Shown one piece after another: positions 1-12,784 of a DNA stretch of 64,000 bases. Source of the stretch: Artocarpus heterophyllus (lineage: Eukaryota; Streptophyta; Magnoliopsida; Rosales; Moraceae); the NCBI GenBank assembly GCA_025403435.1, contig CM046341.1, positions 11,307,219-11,371,218 of the forward strand. Reading direction: 5' to 3'. A program made the translations under genes and the position numbers. The notes under the pieces were generated by a model. It did not search any database, was not told where the DNA came from, and saw only the letters and a list, made by a program, of their open reading frames with translations. Within the stretch, counting starts at the first letter, position 1. Every line of letters starts with the position of its first letter.

Positions 1-735
1 ATTGGACCACATTAGTGGATGTGGTGGCCCAATTAAAACTTTCAAGGTGTCCCATTAAAATTTTTATGCAGTCCAAGTTTATACTGACAGTATTTTTCTT
101 ATACTGTCGGTATTCTTTTTCATACAATTCATGAGGTCTCGTAACCTCCTATACTTATTTTCATCCATCACATAATATAATTCCCATATTATATAAGTTT
201 GTACAGTCTAAATTGATACTGACAGTATTTTTCTTATACTGTCGATATATTTTTTATACTGCTACAACATTCTTTATTCGTCCATAATCTCCAAACAGTA
301 TTATTTTTATATTGCTTTAATTTAAACAATCTAATTTTTGTATTGCATGACCTTAAATAGTCTTATTCATGCACTACTTTTGCAGTGTAATTTTCATACT
401 GCATAACTTTATCAGTGTACCTCCTTACATTGTATTATTCTAATATTGTATAATATTTCATGTTATTATACAGTATTATTTTTATATTGCTTTAATTTAA
501 ACAATCTAATTTTTGTACTGCATGACCTTAAATAGTCTTATTCATACACTACTTTTGCAGTGTAATTTTCATACTGCATAACTTTATCAGTGTACCTCCT
601 TACATTGTATTATTCTAATATTGTATAATATTTCATGTTATTATATAGTATTTCTCTCCTTAAACTATATTTTTATCTTAACATAATCCTTAAATTACTG
701 CATTTTTAATGTACTCAAAAAACTCGAGTGTTACA
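1..735 (-). repeat. 3' LTR (partial) of the Tekay-like LARD
   Basis: It matches 5333-5895 at the same distance from the LTR end, including the phrase around CCACATTAGTGGATGTGG and many CAGTATTTTTCTTATACTG motifs. It ends GTGTTACA at 735, followed by a pyrimidine run that is the complement of the polypurine tract. The rest of this LTR lies outside the window. Confidence 0.75.
297..646. repeat. 175-bp tandem duplication inside the LTR
   Basis: The block starting near 301 (TTATTTTTATATTGC) recurs at 476 and runs nearly unchanged through about 645, giving two copies with a period of 175 bases. The other LTR copy (5620-5830) has the block once, so the duplication arose in this LTR only. Confidence 0.85.
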
Positions 736-1891
736 ATCTACCCTTCTTAAAAATTTTCGTCCTAAAAAGTTAGAACCTTAGGTAGTTCATTTCTTATCAT
801 TTTCTTACTTTCATATTGCTACCTCTTCTTTGTGTTTTTATCATAAAACCTTGACAAGAGCTATGTTCTTATTTCTTATCATCCTTTCCCTTTTTAACAT
901 ACTTTCTTGCATTATTACTTTCTTAATAAAACTAAGCCTCCAACTGGGGACTTCATAAACTTTCATCATTTCACTGATATATTTCTTTGCATTGTAAAAC
1001 CATACTTTTGCTGCGCAACTCTGATCTTTCATCATTTGAGCGCAGTTTCCATTCGTTTAGAGGTTTAGCATTCTATCAATGAATGCTATTCTTAAAAATA
1101 GGGTTCATTTCCATTCAAATTGCATCATATCTATCAAAAGATTAAGGTCATCCGACCATAACTCCATGATTTTTCGGTCCTAAATCTATTCTAAAATTAC
1201 ATTTTTCTGTAATTTTTCTCGTAACGTATAGATCTCAAGCTTCCATCCTCCAATTTGTGAGGTTTTTGCTGACCAATTTGACTTCGTTGTCTTAATCGTG
1301 ATCCCCATTCGGCCAGTTATGAGCTCATTAGCATATTTTAGCTCAGCTATGGAATGCTTAAGTTGGAAGGAATCGCATAATTAGTCATCTAACATTTAGT
1401 TGCTCTTAGGCACGCTCGCTTTATAGAGCATTGAAAATCACTTTCGGACTTCTATTATTCCGTTATCTTGATCTGTTTTTCCTCATTATATGTGTAGCCA
1501 ATACCGAATAACTCTAACAGAGTAAGATTTACTCAAACGGACAACACTGTTGGGCGCAAGAATATCATAACGTGTCACGAGCTCATCTTCTTGATTTTTG
1601 AGCCGTTGGACATCTGTTGACCATCATTGACTAGGTTTAATCATCATTGACTTGACGCCACTAATGGACGACAACTACCGTCAACTTGTAAGGACATTCA
1701 AGCATATGACATTACGTTCATCTTTTGACCTTTGCCTTCTTGTTGCTCATCCGAAAGTGTCGACGTCAGAGGCTATATAACCGGTATAAGCATGTAATCG
1801 TTAAATACTAACTTTTCTTCTTACTTAACTTACTTAATTAAGCTATGGTGTAGCGGACATATGACAGCGCAAGATGGGATGGCAGGATACC

Positions 1892-1903
1892 GCTCTGATA
1901 CCA
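1892..1903 (-). other. Primer binding site, tRNA-iMet type
   Basis: GCTCTGATACCA on the plus strand is the reverse complement of TGGTATCAGAGC, the usual plant LTR-element primer binding site for initiator tRNA-Met. It lies two bases from the LTR edge at 1906, which fixes the element's orientation as minus. Confidence 0.85.
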
Positions 1904-1905
1904 CC

Positions 1906-4900
1906 TGTGACGACCCGCCATTTTAGGCAGTCACTTAACTTTCTTAAATATAATTACATAAACTATAATCTATCTTACTTAGTAAGAAATTACTGGAAAT
2001 TTTTTTTCTTTAAAACATTCTTAAAAACTGTTGCGACTTTTGTCGCAATTTAAGTGGAGACCTTGCTCAACACTTACCCTTAAAACTATTTCAAATCGTT
2101 TCTTAAAACTTAAAAAGAAACATTTACTAAAACAAACCTTAAACTTAACTTTATAATTATATAAAACAGTTCGTAAAACTGTCTTAAAACTTTGAAAACA
2201 ATTCTTAATACTTGGACTTTATCAAAGCTTTGACTTTTTTGATCTTTGAAAACATTATATCAAATAGTGGGAGAACATTTTTTTTGTATAGCGGAAACTT
2301 ACTGTGATGGTATCCATACCTAAATCTTCGCATTTGCCCTCCGTTGCACCCAACTCTTCTAACGGGTCCTACTGGTCACCCATCAAACTACTTTTAATGA
2401 GCTTTCGCTCAGTAAGTTCAAACATATTCTCACAAATTATTCTAAACATGCTTTAAAAACTTTTCTTATGAAAGCCTCTCTTAAAACATTTTTCATTATA
2501 CATTTCTAAAACGTTTTTCATAAACTATTTCTTGAAAACATAAAAATGTTTTTTATAAACACTTAACATAAAACGTTTCTTAAAATGTTTTTCATAAGCA
2601 TTTAACGTAAATACTTTATAATAAGGAATACAAACAAATTCATAATACATGATTCCAATTATGCTCAATTATGAACTTCAATTATGAGCATTTTATGGAC
2701 ATTATTTTCTTACTTAACTTTCTACCTTTGTTTCTTAACTTATCTTTAACTCTCTATCCTTGTTTCTTATCTTTCCTTATCTTCTTTTTAACTTCCTTAT
2801 TTTATTTTAGTGTTTGTACCAACATCATTGATCATGAGATCATAAACATGAGGCTTCCTTTGCAGAAGACTTGAGGCCATCGAACATTGAAGTCATGTGC
2901 CTCACGTCTAGGAGGTCAAACTTTAACTTTACTTTCATTACCTCACAAAAAGAAGGCTGGTACAATACTTTCTTTTTATCTTTACGTTACCTTCTTATTA
3001 ACTTTAGTGAGCATATCAAATGCAATCACATCATATACAAACACATTTGCAAATCATAGCTTGTACTGCAAAATCTATTACATAACAAATGCAACATAAA
3101 ACGTAAACATATTTTGCAAATCATAACTTGTACTCTGAAACTTTTGCATAACAAATGCAACTTATTGCATTACAAATGCAACATAAAACTTATAACTTAC
3201 ACTATAAAACATTATGCATTTAACAAAATGCAAAATATACTTTAAACATAATTTTTGCAAATACGTTGCAAACTTTTATTTGATCTTTTAAACTTTATGT
3301 ACATCAAATGCAATCATGCTTTAATATAATAGCTGCAAATACATTGCAAACTTGATTTAAACTGTAAAACTTTTTGCATAACAAAGACAAACATACTTTT
3401 AAAAACAACTTGTATAACAATTGCAAACACATTTACAAACTTACATATTTAAACATTAAAAATTATTTACTTCATGTTGTAAGTGAGGTTTGAACATATC
3501 CGGACTATGCTCTAGTGTTCTCTATTCCGTTCCTTTTCTTTTCATTAGTCAGCCTCTTGTGTCTTGATCAAACGACAACCGACTTATTAATTTTCTTTTT
3601 ATCAATCTACTCGATTGATAATAAAACGTAAACATTAAACATTCATTCCTTTTTTCATAACTTGGTTTACTATCGGTTTACTCTTCTCATTGCTTTGTGC
3701 CTTATTGCTTTTGACTTCGTAGCCACCAGGTTACCGTACTTTTTACTTAACTCTGTAACCTATCGGGTTATCACTCTTTTTGCTTAGCTTGGCAACCCAT
3801 CGGGTTATCTTTTTCTTTACTTAACTTTGTAACCCACCGGGTTACCTTTCGTTTACTTAAACATCCCTTATTAGACCTCTCGTCTTACATGACGGTTTCG
3901 TTACTTAACGTATTACGAAACATTTTCTGTCAAAGTGCGTTATGCTAAATCGGAGTGTTCGACTCTGTTCTAGTCATTTCCTTAATAATGACGATTTTGC
4001 CCTTAACGGGTTTTTCGTAAACTTTGTAACTCTATAAAACCCATTGCTTAACTTTAACGATTCATTACTTACATATTACGAAAAAATTCCTGCTAAGGGG
4101 CATTTTTCGATATCGAGCATTTTGGGTCCATTTTGGTCATTTTTTATAAAATGACCATTTTACTCTGAACGTTTTTCTTTCATTCCTTTCCTAAACTTTA
4201 AATCCTTTAAAATTTAGCATCTATGATTACTCACTGCCTATAGCAGTGCAGGAAATCAATGTTTTCTAGTGAAAACTTAGTTTTCACACAATTTTACGGT
4301 TTTGGCCCAAAACACAAAAATATTTAAATTTTTGCCCCCGAAACTAAAAATAATCTTTTTAAACCATTAGTTCCTATTTTTTAAGAGGATCAAATTTTCT
4401 TAAAGTATCTTACCTAAATTGCTCTTGTAAAAGGATGTTTTTGCCCCTTAAAGATTTTTTTCTAACTTTAACAAATTTTGTAAAATTCATAACTTATCAA
4501 CCGAGCAGAATTTTGGAAAACTGCCTGCGATGTCCTAACAGTTTAGACGAGTTCAACTTTTGTGTTGTAACTTTTTTAAAATTTCAACGTTTAGGAGGAC
4601 TTTTTGGCCGATTTTTAAATCTGTTGAGACTTTGTAAAACTTTACAATTTAGTCCCTTTTGAAATTTCACCAAAACCATTACTTTTTTCTTTCCATCATC
4701 ATCACCATCAACATATAACATAAAACAATCATGCCACAATGTCCATATTATATGCTATGGCTTAAACATTTTATCAAACATATAATATGCATTGAAAAAA
4801 AAAACTTTTTCAAGCATGAAGTTTAAAATTTTACCTAAACTTCACCAAGCCTTTTGATCCTCCTTTGAAATGCTCAAAACTTTGTTTTGCCCTCTTCATA

Positions 4901-5895
4901 AAAACCATGGCAAAACCTCATCAAAACCCTTCCAAAGCTTAAAGAAAATCACCAAAACCCATAAGATGTTTAGGATTTTACCTCCATAAGTACCAAATCT
5001 TGAACCAAATCCTTTGAACTTGCTTTAAACATGATTTGAGCTTAGAATTTATTAAAATTTTTGAGAAAGAATTGCTTTGGGGTGGTGGTTTTTGGTGGAG
5101 GAAAATGGAGCCTTTCTTTCTTCTTTCCTTCTTTTCTTTCTTTCTTTCCTTTAAACATTTCTCTCTCTTCTTTTTTTTTTTCCTTGCACGTTGGAGACCA
5201 TTACCTTGGTCTCTTATATGATAAATTGATTCACTTTTTTTTTCTTTTTTTCTCTTTTTTTTTTTTTTTTACAAAAAATGGTGGTGAGTCACCTTAGTCA
5301 TCAATTAGGTTACTTTTGGTGGTCAAATGTGATTGGGCCACATTAGTGGATGTGGTGGCCGAATTAAAACTTCCAAGGTGTTCTATTAAACTTTTTACGC
5401 AGTCTAAGTTTATACCGATAGTATTTTTCTTATGCTGTCGGTATTCTTTCCATACAATTCATGAGGTCCCATAACCTTTTATACTTATTTTCATCCATCA
5501 TATAATATTTTTCCAATATTATCTAAGATTGTACAGTCTATATTTATACTGACAGTATTTTTCTTATACTGTCGGTATATTTTTTATACTGCTACAGCAT
5601 TTCTTATTCATCTATATTCTCCAAACAATATTATTCCTATACTGCTTTAACTTAAACAGTCCAATTTCTGTATTGTATGACCTTAAATAGTCCTATTCTT
5701 ACACTGCATCACTTTTGCAATGTAATTTTTGTACTTCATAACTTTATCATTGTACCTCCTTATATTATATTATTATAATACTGTATAATTTTTTATGTTA
5801 TTATACAATATTTTTCTTCTCAAATTGTATTTTTATTTTAATATAATCCTTAAATTACTGCATTATTAATGTACTCAAAATGTTCGGGTGTTACA
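1906..5895 (-). repeat. 5' LTR (complete, about 3990 bp) of the Tekay-like LARD
   Basis: On the plus strand it begins TGTGACGACCC at 1906 and ends GTGTTACA at 5895. It contains AT-rich sequence with T-runs and a stretch with several copies of the phrase 'aacccaccgggtta' (3725-3850). Short open frames in 2671-3099, 4435-4662 and 5036-5297 resemble no known protein and are treated as chance. Confidence 0.72.
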
Positions 5896-6171
5896 TTTTC
5901 GCTGATTTAAAAAGAACTGAAATTTATGGAGCCTCCATGGTATACCATGGAGTGTAAGAGAATTTACTTATGGTTCTTCTTCTTCTTCTTCACAACCACA
6001 AGGATATTGCTTGTTAATTTTCAGCAGTGAATTCTTTCTTTTTGTTTCACTATTAGTATTTAGTTAATCATGCATGTTTTTCTTTCTTTCTTTTTCCTTT
6101 TTTTTTCCACTTTATTCTCTTCAATAGTTAATGCATCATTGCATTTATTTTGCTGAATCTTCGGCAAACTT
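5896..6171. other. 276-bp spacer between inverted LTR arms
   Basis: This is non-repetitive sequence between the LARD edge and the inverted LTR fragment. It has a TTC microsatellite near 5976 and T-rich sequence but no exon I can recognise. It may be original host intron DNA. Confidence 0.5.
5933..5952. repeat. Perfect 20-bp palindrome
   Basis: CTCCATGGTATACCATGGAG is identical to its own reverse complement. It lies in the spacer that separates the two inverted LTR arms. Confidence 0.9.
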
Positions 6172-7313
6172 TAGATAAATACTGTATAATAACATGAAAA
6201 ATTATACAGTATTAGAATAATACAATGTAAGGAGGTACACTGATAAAGTTATAAAGTACAAAAATTACATTGCAAAAATAATGCAGTGTAAGAATAGGAC
6301 TGTTAAGTTAAAGCAGTATAGGAATACTACTGTTTGGAGAATAGGGATGAATAAGGAATGCTGTAGCAGTATAGAAAATATACTGACAGTATAAATTTAG
6401 ACTGTACAATATTAGATAATATTGGAATTATATTATATGATGGATGAAAATAAGTATAGGAGGTTATGAGATCTCATGAATTGTATAGAAAAGAATACCG
6501 ATAGTATAAGACAAATACTGTCGGTATAAACTTAGACTGCGTAAAAAATTTTATGGGACACCTTGGAAGTTTTAATTGGGCCACCACATCCACTAATGTG
6601 GCCCAATCACATTTGGCCACCTAAAGTAACCTAATTGATGACTAAGGTGACTCAGCACCACACTTTTTGTAAAAAAAAAAGTGAATCAATTTATCATATA
6701 AGAGACCAAGGTAATGGTCTCCAATGTGCGAGAAAAAAAGAAAAGAAAAGAGAGAAACGTTTAAAGGAAAGAAAGAAAGAAAAGAAGGAAGGAAGAAAGA
6801 AATGCTCCATTTTCCTCCACCAAAAACCACCACCCCAAAGCAATTCTTTCTCAAAAATTTTGATGAATTTCAAGCTCAAATCATGTTTAAAGCAAGTTCA
6901 AAGGATTTGGTTTAAGATTTGGTACTTATGGAGGTAAAATCCTAAACCTTTTCTTATGGGTTTTGGTGATTTTCTTTAAGCTTTGGAAGGGTTTTGATGA
7001 GGTTTTGCTATGGTTTTTATGAAGAGGGCAAAACAAAGATTTGAGCATTTCAAAGGAGGATCAAAAGGCTTGGTGAAGTTTAGGTAAAATTCTAAACTTT
7101 ATGCTTGAAAAAGTTTGTTTTTTTAATGCATATTATATGTTTGATAAAATGTTTAAGCCATAGCATGTAATATGGACATTATGGCATGGTTGTTTTATGT
7201 TACATGTTGACGGTGATGATGATGGAAAGAAGAAAGTAATGGTTTTGGTGAAATTTCAAAAGGGACTAAATTGCAAAGTTTTATAAAATCTCGACAGATT
7301 TAAAAATCGGGCT
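6172..7313 (+). repeat. Inverted, doubly truncated fragment of the same Tekay-like LTR
   Basis: The sequence is the reverse complement of roughly 4605-5830, about 90 percent identical by eye. Shared landmarks include CACATCCACTAATGTGG (6585-6601 against 5340-5356), the same GAAAGAAAGAAAGAA tract and the same end near GGGACTAAATTG. Both LTR termini are missing. The right edge abuts a truncated Copia gag at about 7318. Confidence 0.85.
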
Positions 7314-7317
7314 AAAG

Positions 7318-10300
7318 GGAGTCGAAGAGGAATCATGCTTGAACCAACGACAATTGAAGAATCTGCCATGGTTGCACAAGTCAACAACAACCGGAATAAA
7401 AACAAGGAAACTTCTCAAAGTGACTCTAGAGATAACCTTTGGTGCACCTACTGTAAGAAGCCGCGACACACCAAAGGTCGTTGCTGGAAACTGCATGGAA
7501 AACCTCCTACATCAAGCCGTGAAAGGGGCCAGCGAGGTGATAAAAAGGTCAACAGCAAGCCTATCAAGTTTCCTCTCCACAAAACTCAGCCTCACAGCCT
7601 TCTTTAAAGACTAACCCTGACCACTTTAATCAAGCCGAAATTGAGAAGCTTAGAAGTTTATTGGGGTCATTGGAGTAGCCAAGTAGTTCTTGTTCATTAG
7701 CCCTTTTTGGTAAGTCTCTTCCTCATGGATTAAATGCCTGGGACAGATTTTCACAGGTTTCTTGGGTCATTGACTCAGGAGCCACATACCACATGACACC
7801 TTCCTCAATCCATTTTACAACATATTCACCTTGTCCTAGCAATAGGAAAATTGTCGTTGTTGATGGGTCTGTTACCACAGTGGCTGGTGTTGGCCACATT
7901 CAGTTAAGTCCATCCTTGTTATTAAAAGATGTCCTCCATATTTTGAGATTGTCCACTAGTCTTTTATCTATTCACAAACTAACCTGTGATATGAACTGTA
8001 ATGTCTTGTTTTATCCCTCTCACTGTGTATTTTAGGACTAGGTATCGGGAAAGAGGATTGGACTTGCTAGAGAGATGGGCGGTCTCTACTATCTTGATGC
8101 ATCAGTCACACATTCACCTAGTGTCAAATGTGTTTCCTCAGAGTCTTTTTTGTTGGGCTTCCAATAATAATGTCATTTGGCGTCATTATTTTCGTTTTGG
8201 TCACCCTTCATTTACTGTTTTAAAGACAATGTTTTTGTCCTTGTTTAAGGGTGTTAATGTTGAGGACCTTCATTGTGATGTATGTGAATTTGCTAAGCAT
8301 AAGAAGGTTTCTTTTCCAATAAGCAATGATAAAAGTTCCTTTCCTTTTTATTTAATTCATACTGATATATGGGGCCCCTCTAGAATTCCCAATATTACAA
8401 GAGCGCGGTGGTTTGTTTCTTTTATTGATGATTGCACTAGAGTTTCTCGGATCTTCCTTCTCAAACAAAAATCTGATGTGACCACTATTCTTCCCAACTT
8501 CATTGCCATGATACAAAATCAATTTGGTGTCAAAATAAAATGGTTCCGATCTGACAATGCTAGAGATTATTTTAACCAATTTCTTTCACCATACTTTCAT
8601 CAACAAGGGATAGTTCATGAATCATCACGTATAGATTCTCCTCATCAGAATGGAGTTACTGAAAGGAAAAATGGTCACTTACTTGCCATAACCCGTGCTC
8701 TGCTCTTTCAAAACCAAGTTTTAAAATCATATTGGGGGGAAGCCGTCCTCACTGTAGCCCACATTATAAACCGACTACCCTCTAAAATCTTGGACAATCA
8801 AACCCCTATGCAAATCCTTTCAAAGCTTTAACCTCATATTCGAACAACAAATAATCTCACCCCTCGAATCTTTGGTTGTCCTGCTTTTGTTCATATATCC
8901 AGTCACAACGGAGGTAAATTAGATCCACGTGCAATCAAGTGTGTGTTTGTTGGGTATTCTCCAACACAGAAAGGCTATAAGTGCTACCACCCATCAACAC
9001 GGAAATTTATACCCCAGTTGATGGCACTTTCGGAGAAGGCCAATCTTTTTTCTCTCAGCCTTATCTTCAGGGGGGGTCTGACTCTATTTGGGAAAATAAG
9101 GCAGAAGATCTACTTTTCTTAGACTTACCTACCTCATACCTTAACTCATCTCAATCTAGATCGTCTCCACAGGAGTCCTTCATACGGTCTGAATTGCCCC
9201 AACAAGAACCAAATCCTGAAATCAATGAACTAGTCCCTACCAATGACACACTTGACACTAGGAGGTATGTGCAGGTGTACTTGAGAAGGAGGAATCCAGA
9301 ACCTGATCCTATGCAAGTCTAAAACTCAACTCCTACTCCTGAAAATAAGGTATGCACAAATCCCGTTTCCCCTCCTATCTCATCTGATTATATAGTTTAC
9401 CTATTGCCTTAAGAAAAGGGACAAGAGAGTGCACTAAACATCCAAGGTATCCACTGGCCAAATCAATGTCCTTTCACAGATTTTCTTATTCTCACAGAAG
9501 CTTCTTAACCAACTTAAATGCCATTCCAATTCCTAATACTTTATCTGAGGCTTTATCAAATGAAAAGTGGAGAGAAGCTATGAAAGTAGAAATGGAAGCA
9601 CTTGAGAAGAACAAATCATGGGAAATCGTGGAGCTGCCACAAAATAAAAAAACAGTGGGTTGCAAATGGGTGTTCAGTGTAAAGTACAGATCAGATGAGT
9701 CCCAGAGAGATACAAGGCGAGGTTGGTTGCTAAGGGCTATACACAAACCTATAGAGTGGACTATCAAGAGACATTTGCACCGGTAGCTAAGATGAATACA
9801 GTAAGGGTTTTATTGTCCTTGGCTGCAAACTTTAATTGGGATTTACAACAGTTTGATGTGAAGAATGCCTTCCTTCATGGTGACTTAGAGGAGGAGATAT
9901 ACATGCAGATTCCACCGAGCTTTGGAGAAAAAATTAAAGGGAACAAGGTTTGCAAACTAAAAAGGGCGTTATACGGACTCAAGCAATCACCTAGAGCTTG
10001 GTTCGGTAGGTTTACAAAAGTAATGCTCAATACTGCGTATAAGCAGAGTCAAGGAGATCATACATTATTTATCAAACACACGGCTTCAGGGGGAGTTACT
10101 GCTCTTCTAGTGTATGTTGATGACATAATTGTTATTGGGAACGATGAGAAAGAAAAAGAAGTCTTGAAAAAATGCTTGGCAAAGGAATTTGAGATCAAAG
10201 ACTTGGGGAGACTGAAATACTTCCTCGGGATAAAAGTAGCTCGATCTCAGCAAGGTATCTTTATTTCCCAATTAGTTGACCTCTTGAAGGAAACTGGTAA

Positions 10301-11329
10301 ATTGGCATGTAAACCTGCGTCAACTCTGATTGATCCCAACCACAAACTTGGAGAGGCAAATGATGATAAGGCAGTGGACAAGGAAGGATTCTAGAAATTG
10401 GTTAACAAGCTTATATATTTGACACACACTCGGCCAGACATCACTTACGCCATTAGTGTAATAAGTCAATTCATGCATAATCCTAAGGAAGTACATTTAC
10501 AAGTTGCAAACCGGATACTTCACTACCTGAAGGCTAATCCAGGAAGAGGAATTTTATTCAAGAAAGCTAAGGGGCTGATTCTTGAAGCTTATACTGATGC
10601 AGACTATGTAGGATCTCTAGTTGACAAACGTTCCACAACAGGTTACTGTACATGCCTAGGTGGTAATCTAGTCATAGAGGAGTAAGAAACAAAATGTGGT
10701 AGCTCGATCAAGTGCAGAAGCGGAGTTCAGGCCTATGGCTCAAGGTGTGTGCGAGTTACTGTGGTTGAAGATCATCCTTGAAGATCTCAACATAAAGTGG
10801 GAGGAACCTATGAGGTTATACTGTGACAACAAATCAGCAATCAATATTGCTCATAATCCCGTGCAACATGACAAGACAAAGCACATCAAGATCGACAGAC
10901 ACTTTATAAAGGAGAAGCTAGACAACAAGTTGATTTGTACTTCCTATGTGCATACAAAAGAGCAACTTGCAGATGTGTTTACAAAGGGACTTAGTGGTCA
11001 TGAATTCTCAATAATTACGTCCAAGCTGAGAATGGATGATATCTATTCACCAGCTTGAGGGGGAGTGTTAGAAAACTGGTGGCTGATTTTTAGGTGGTTT
11101 CTGATCTTGTAAATCTTGTAAATTATTAGGGAGAGTAAAATTAGTTGTGGAAATCCCTTGATATGGGGAAATCCCTTGATAACAGGAAAACTAATTTGAA
11201 TATAATATTTTTGTTTTATCTTTTCCTATTTTTCTGGTTTTCAGAAAATAGTCTTGTACAATGTATATATAATAGTTTCTGGCGCCTAATAGAAAGATAA
11301 GAGAGAATTTCATTCTATGTTTCTTAACA
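7318..11329 (+). mobile_element. Copia retrotransposon 1, 5'-truncated and decayed
   Basis: Order on the plus strand: end of gag with a CCHC zinc knuckle (WCTYCKKPRHTKGRCW, about 7440-7490), aspartic protease (WVIDSGATYHMT, about 7759-7797), GAG-pre-integrase (about 8170-8300), integrase with HTDIWGPS, RSDNA and PHQNGVTERKN (8340-8680), reverse transcriptase with KNAFLHGDLEEE and YVDD (9560-10130), RNase H with YTDAD and YCDNKSAIN (10400-11050), polypurine tract GAGGGGGAG, and a 3' LTR. There are stops at about 8829, 9320 and 10392 and frame changes at 7600-7800, 9720 and 10690. The 5' LTR, primer site and most of gag are absent, replaced by the inverted LTR fragment. It lies inside or next to an MSH1 intron. 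Confidence 0.9.
11066..11329 (+). repeat. 3' LTR of Copia 1
   Basis: It starts TGTTAGAAAAC directly after the polypurine tract and ends TTCTTAACA, so the termini are short inverted repeats (TGTTA...TAACA). No partner LTR is present in the window. Confidence 0.82.
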
Positions 11330-11461
11330 AATGTGTCATGATTAATACGTTATATAAGACAAGGCTGCTTATATAAAAATTTATTTTTCCTCTGCCGACC
11401 AGGTTTTTGCTCAATTTTGACTTGCGTACCTTGTATCTGACTTGTTTCCTTAAGCTTGCAG

Positions 11462-12784
11462 GCATGCACATCCTGGTAGTCCTTATGTCTTTGGACTTGT
11501 CGGCCTCAATCACGATCTTGACTTTCCTGAACCAATGCCTGTTGCTGGTATGATTTAAACTCTCTAAAAATAAAAGAGTTTATTTTGGCTCATGAATAAC
11601 TATTGTTTCTTATTTTGTTTCACATTGACATTTATGACTCTATTTCCTTTGATTATTTGAATATAGGTTGCTTCTGCTTTTCTTTGTCCGGTAGTCAAGG
11701 CATTAAAATTGTTTTCACATTGTATGAGTCTCTAGTTCATGAAGTAATAAACTGCATGTGGCGTTTTTAGGGATATCTCGTTCTGCAAGAGGATATTGCA
11801 TAAATTTAGTCTTAGAGACTATGAAAACGTATTCATCTGAAGATGGTTTGACTGAAGAGGCCTTAGTCACAAAGCTTCGTACTTGTCGGTACCATCATCT
11901 GTTTCTGCAGTCTTCGTTGAGGCATAATTCATCAGGTTTGTACGACCTCCTTAATTTCTTATCAAGGCAATCATCTCTTCTAAGAAGCATACCTTCTGTT
12001 TTGTAGTATGATAAGATGAAATGAAAAATGTTCATAACTGCTAGAATAGAAGAGTGGCCTTTTGCCCTTTTATTCGTTGTTGTTGTTACATACTTCATTA
12101 AAAGTGTACTTGGAGATATTCTATCATCATTCAATAGTATCGTTATTACTGTTGTTTACTTATTATTACATAATTCTGCTCTTGATTTTTTTTTTCCCTT
12201 TTCTTTTTCTTGTAATCGTTCGGTATTCTCAACATTTAGCATATGCTTCACAGGCATTTGTCATTGGGGAGAATTTGGGGAGGGAGGGCTGCCCTGGGGA
12301 GAATGTACTGCTAGACATTTTGAATGGTTTGAAGGCAATCCTGTGACTGACCTTTTGTCTAAGGTTCACACTTGTGGAGGATGCATTGATATTATGCTTT
12401 TTGATTAAAAATTTATGTTTTTTTGGATAAATAAGCATATTGTTTTGCTATGATTTTTTAGGTTTAGGAGCTTTATAGTCTTGATGGCGAAGTTACATTT
12501 AGGAATGTCACCGTTACTTCAGAAAATAGGCCCCGGCCTTTAACCCTGGGAACGGCAACCCAAATTGGTTAGTCTTGTTTCTTTGGTAAATTTTCCATGA
12601 CTTATATTATATTTATAAAAGCGGTGATGCCTATTATTTTTTTATTAGAGAAAACCTTCATAATAAAAGGACATAATGAGCAAGTCTGCTGGTTCCCATA
12701 CTTTTCAGGTGCCATACCAACCGAGGGAATACCTTGTTTGTTGAAGGTATTGCTTCCTCCAAACTGCACAGGTCTACCTGTGAT
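11462..12784 (+). pseudogene. MSH1: MSH1 exons for the N-terminal/connector part
   Basis: Five exons (11462-11547, 11771-11935, 12254-12363, 12468-12567, 12709-12784) read through motifs such as GISRSARGYC, LTEEALVTKLRT, HWGEFGEGG and AIPTEGIPCLLKVLLP. These are strongly conserved in plant MSH1. Splice phases match: 1, 1, 0, 1, then a split ATT codon into the next exon. The donor after 12363 (GTTCAC) is weak. Confidence 0.85.
12462..12467 (+). other. MSH1: In-frame TAG or shifted acceptor at an MSH1 exon start
   Basis: The acceptor TTTTTTAG ends at 12461 and is followed by GTT TAG GAG. Homologues have a Val-Lys-type pair here, so AAG to TAG is the likely change. Using the new AG at 12466-12467 as acceptor would drop two codons, remove the stop and keep the frame, so this lesion may be silent in effect. 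Confidence 0.6.

Larger units (their letters stand above)
1..5895 (-). mobile_element. Tekay/Del-like LARD (non-autonomous Gypsy LTR element), antisense, cut by window start
   Basis: Read on the minus strand the order is: LTR (5895 to 1906), a primer binding site complementary to initiator tRNA-Met (1903 to 1892), about 1.15 kb of internal DNA, a purine-rich tract next to 736-748, then the second LTR (735 downward, leaving the window). LTR ends on the minus strand read TGTAAC...GTCACA. The internal edge beside the polypurine tract carries an AGGACGAAA-type motif that I associate with the pol end of Tekay/Del chromoviruses. No gag or pol reading frame is present, so the element is non-autonomous. 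A 4 kb LTR with a short internal region fits the LARD definition. Family assignment is by recognition of terminal motifs only. Confidence 0.72.

Noticed and set aside
5036..6937. Open frames with Phe/Lys-rich translations at 5036-5297 and 6635-6937
   Set aside because: They are mirror images of the same LTR low-complexity T/GAAA tract in two orientations and show no protein motif.
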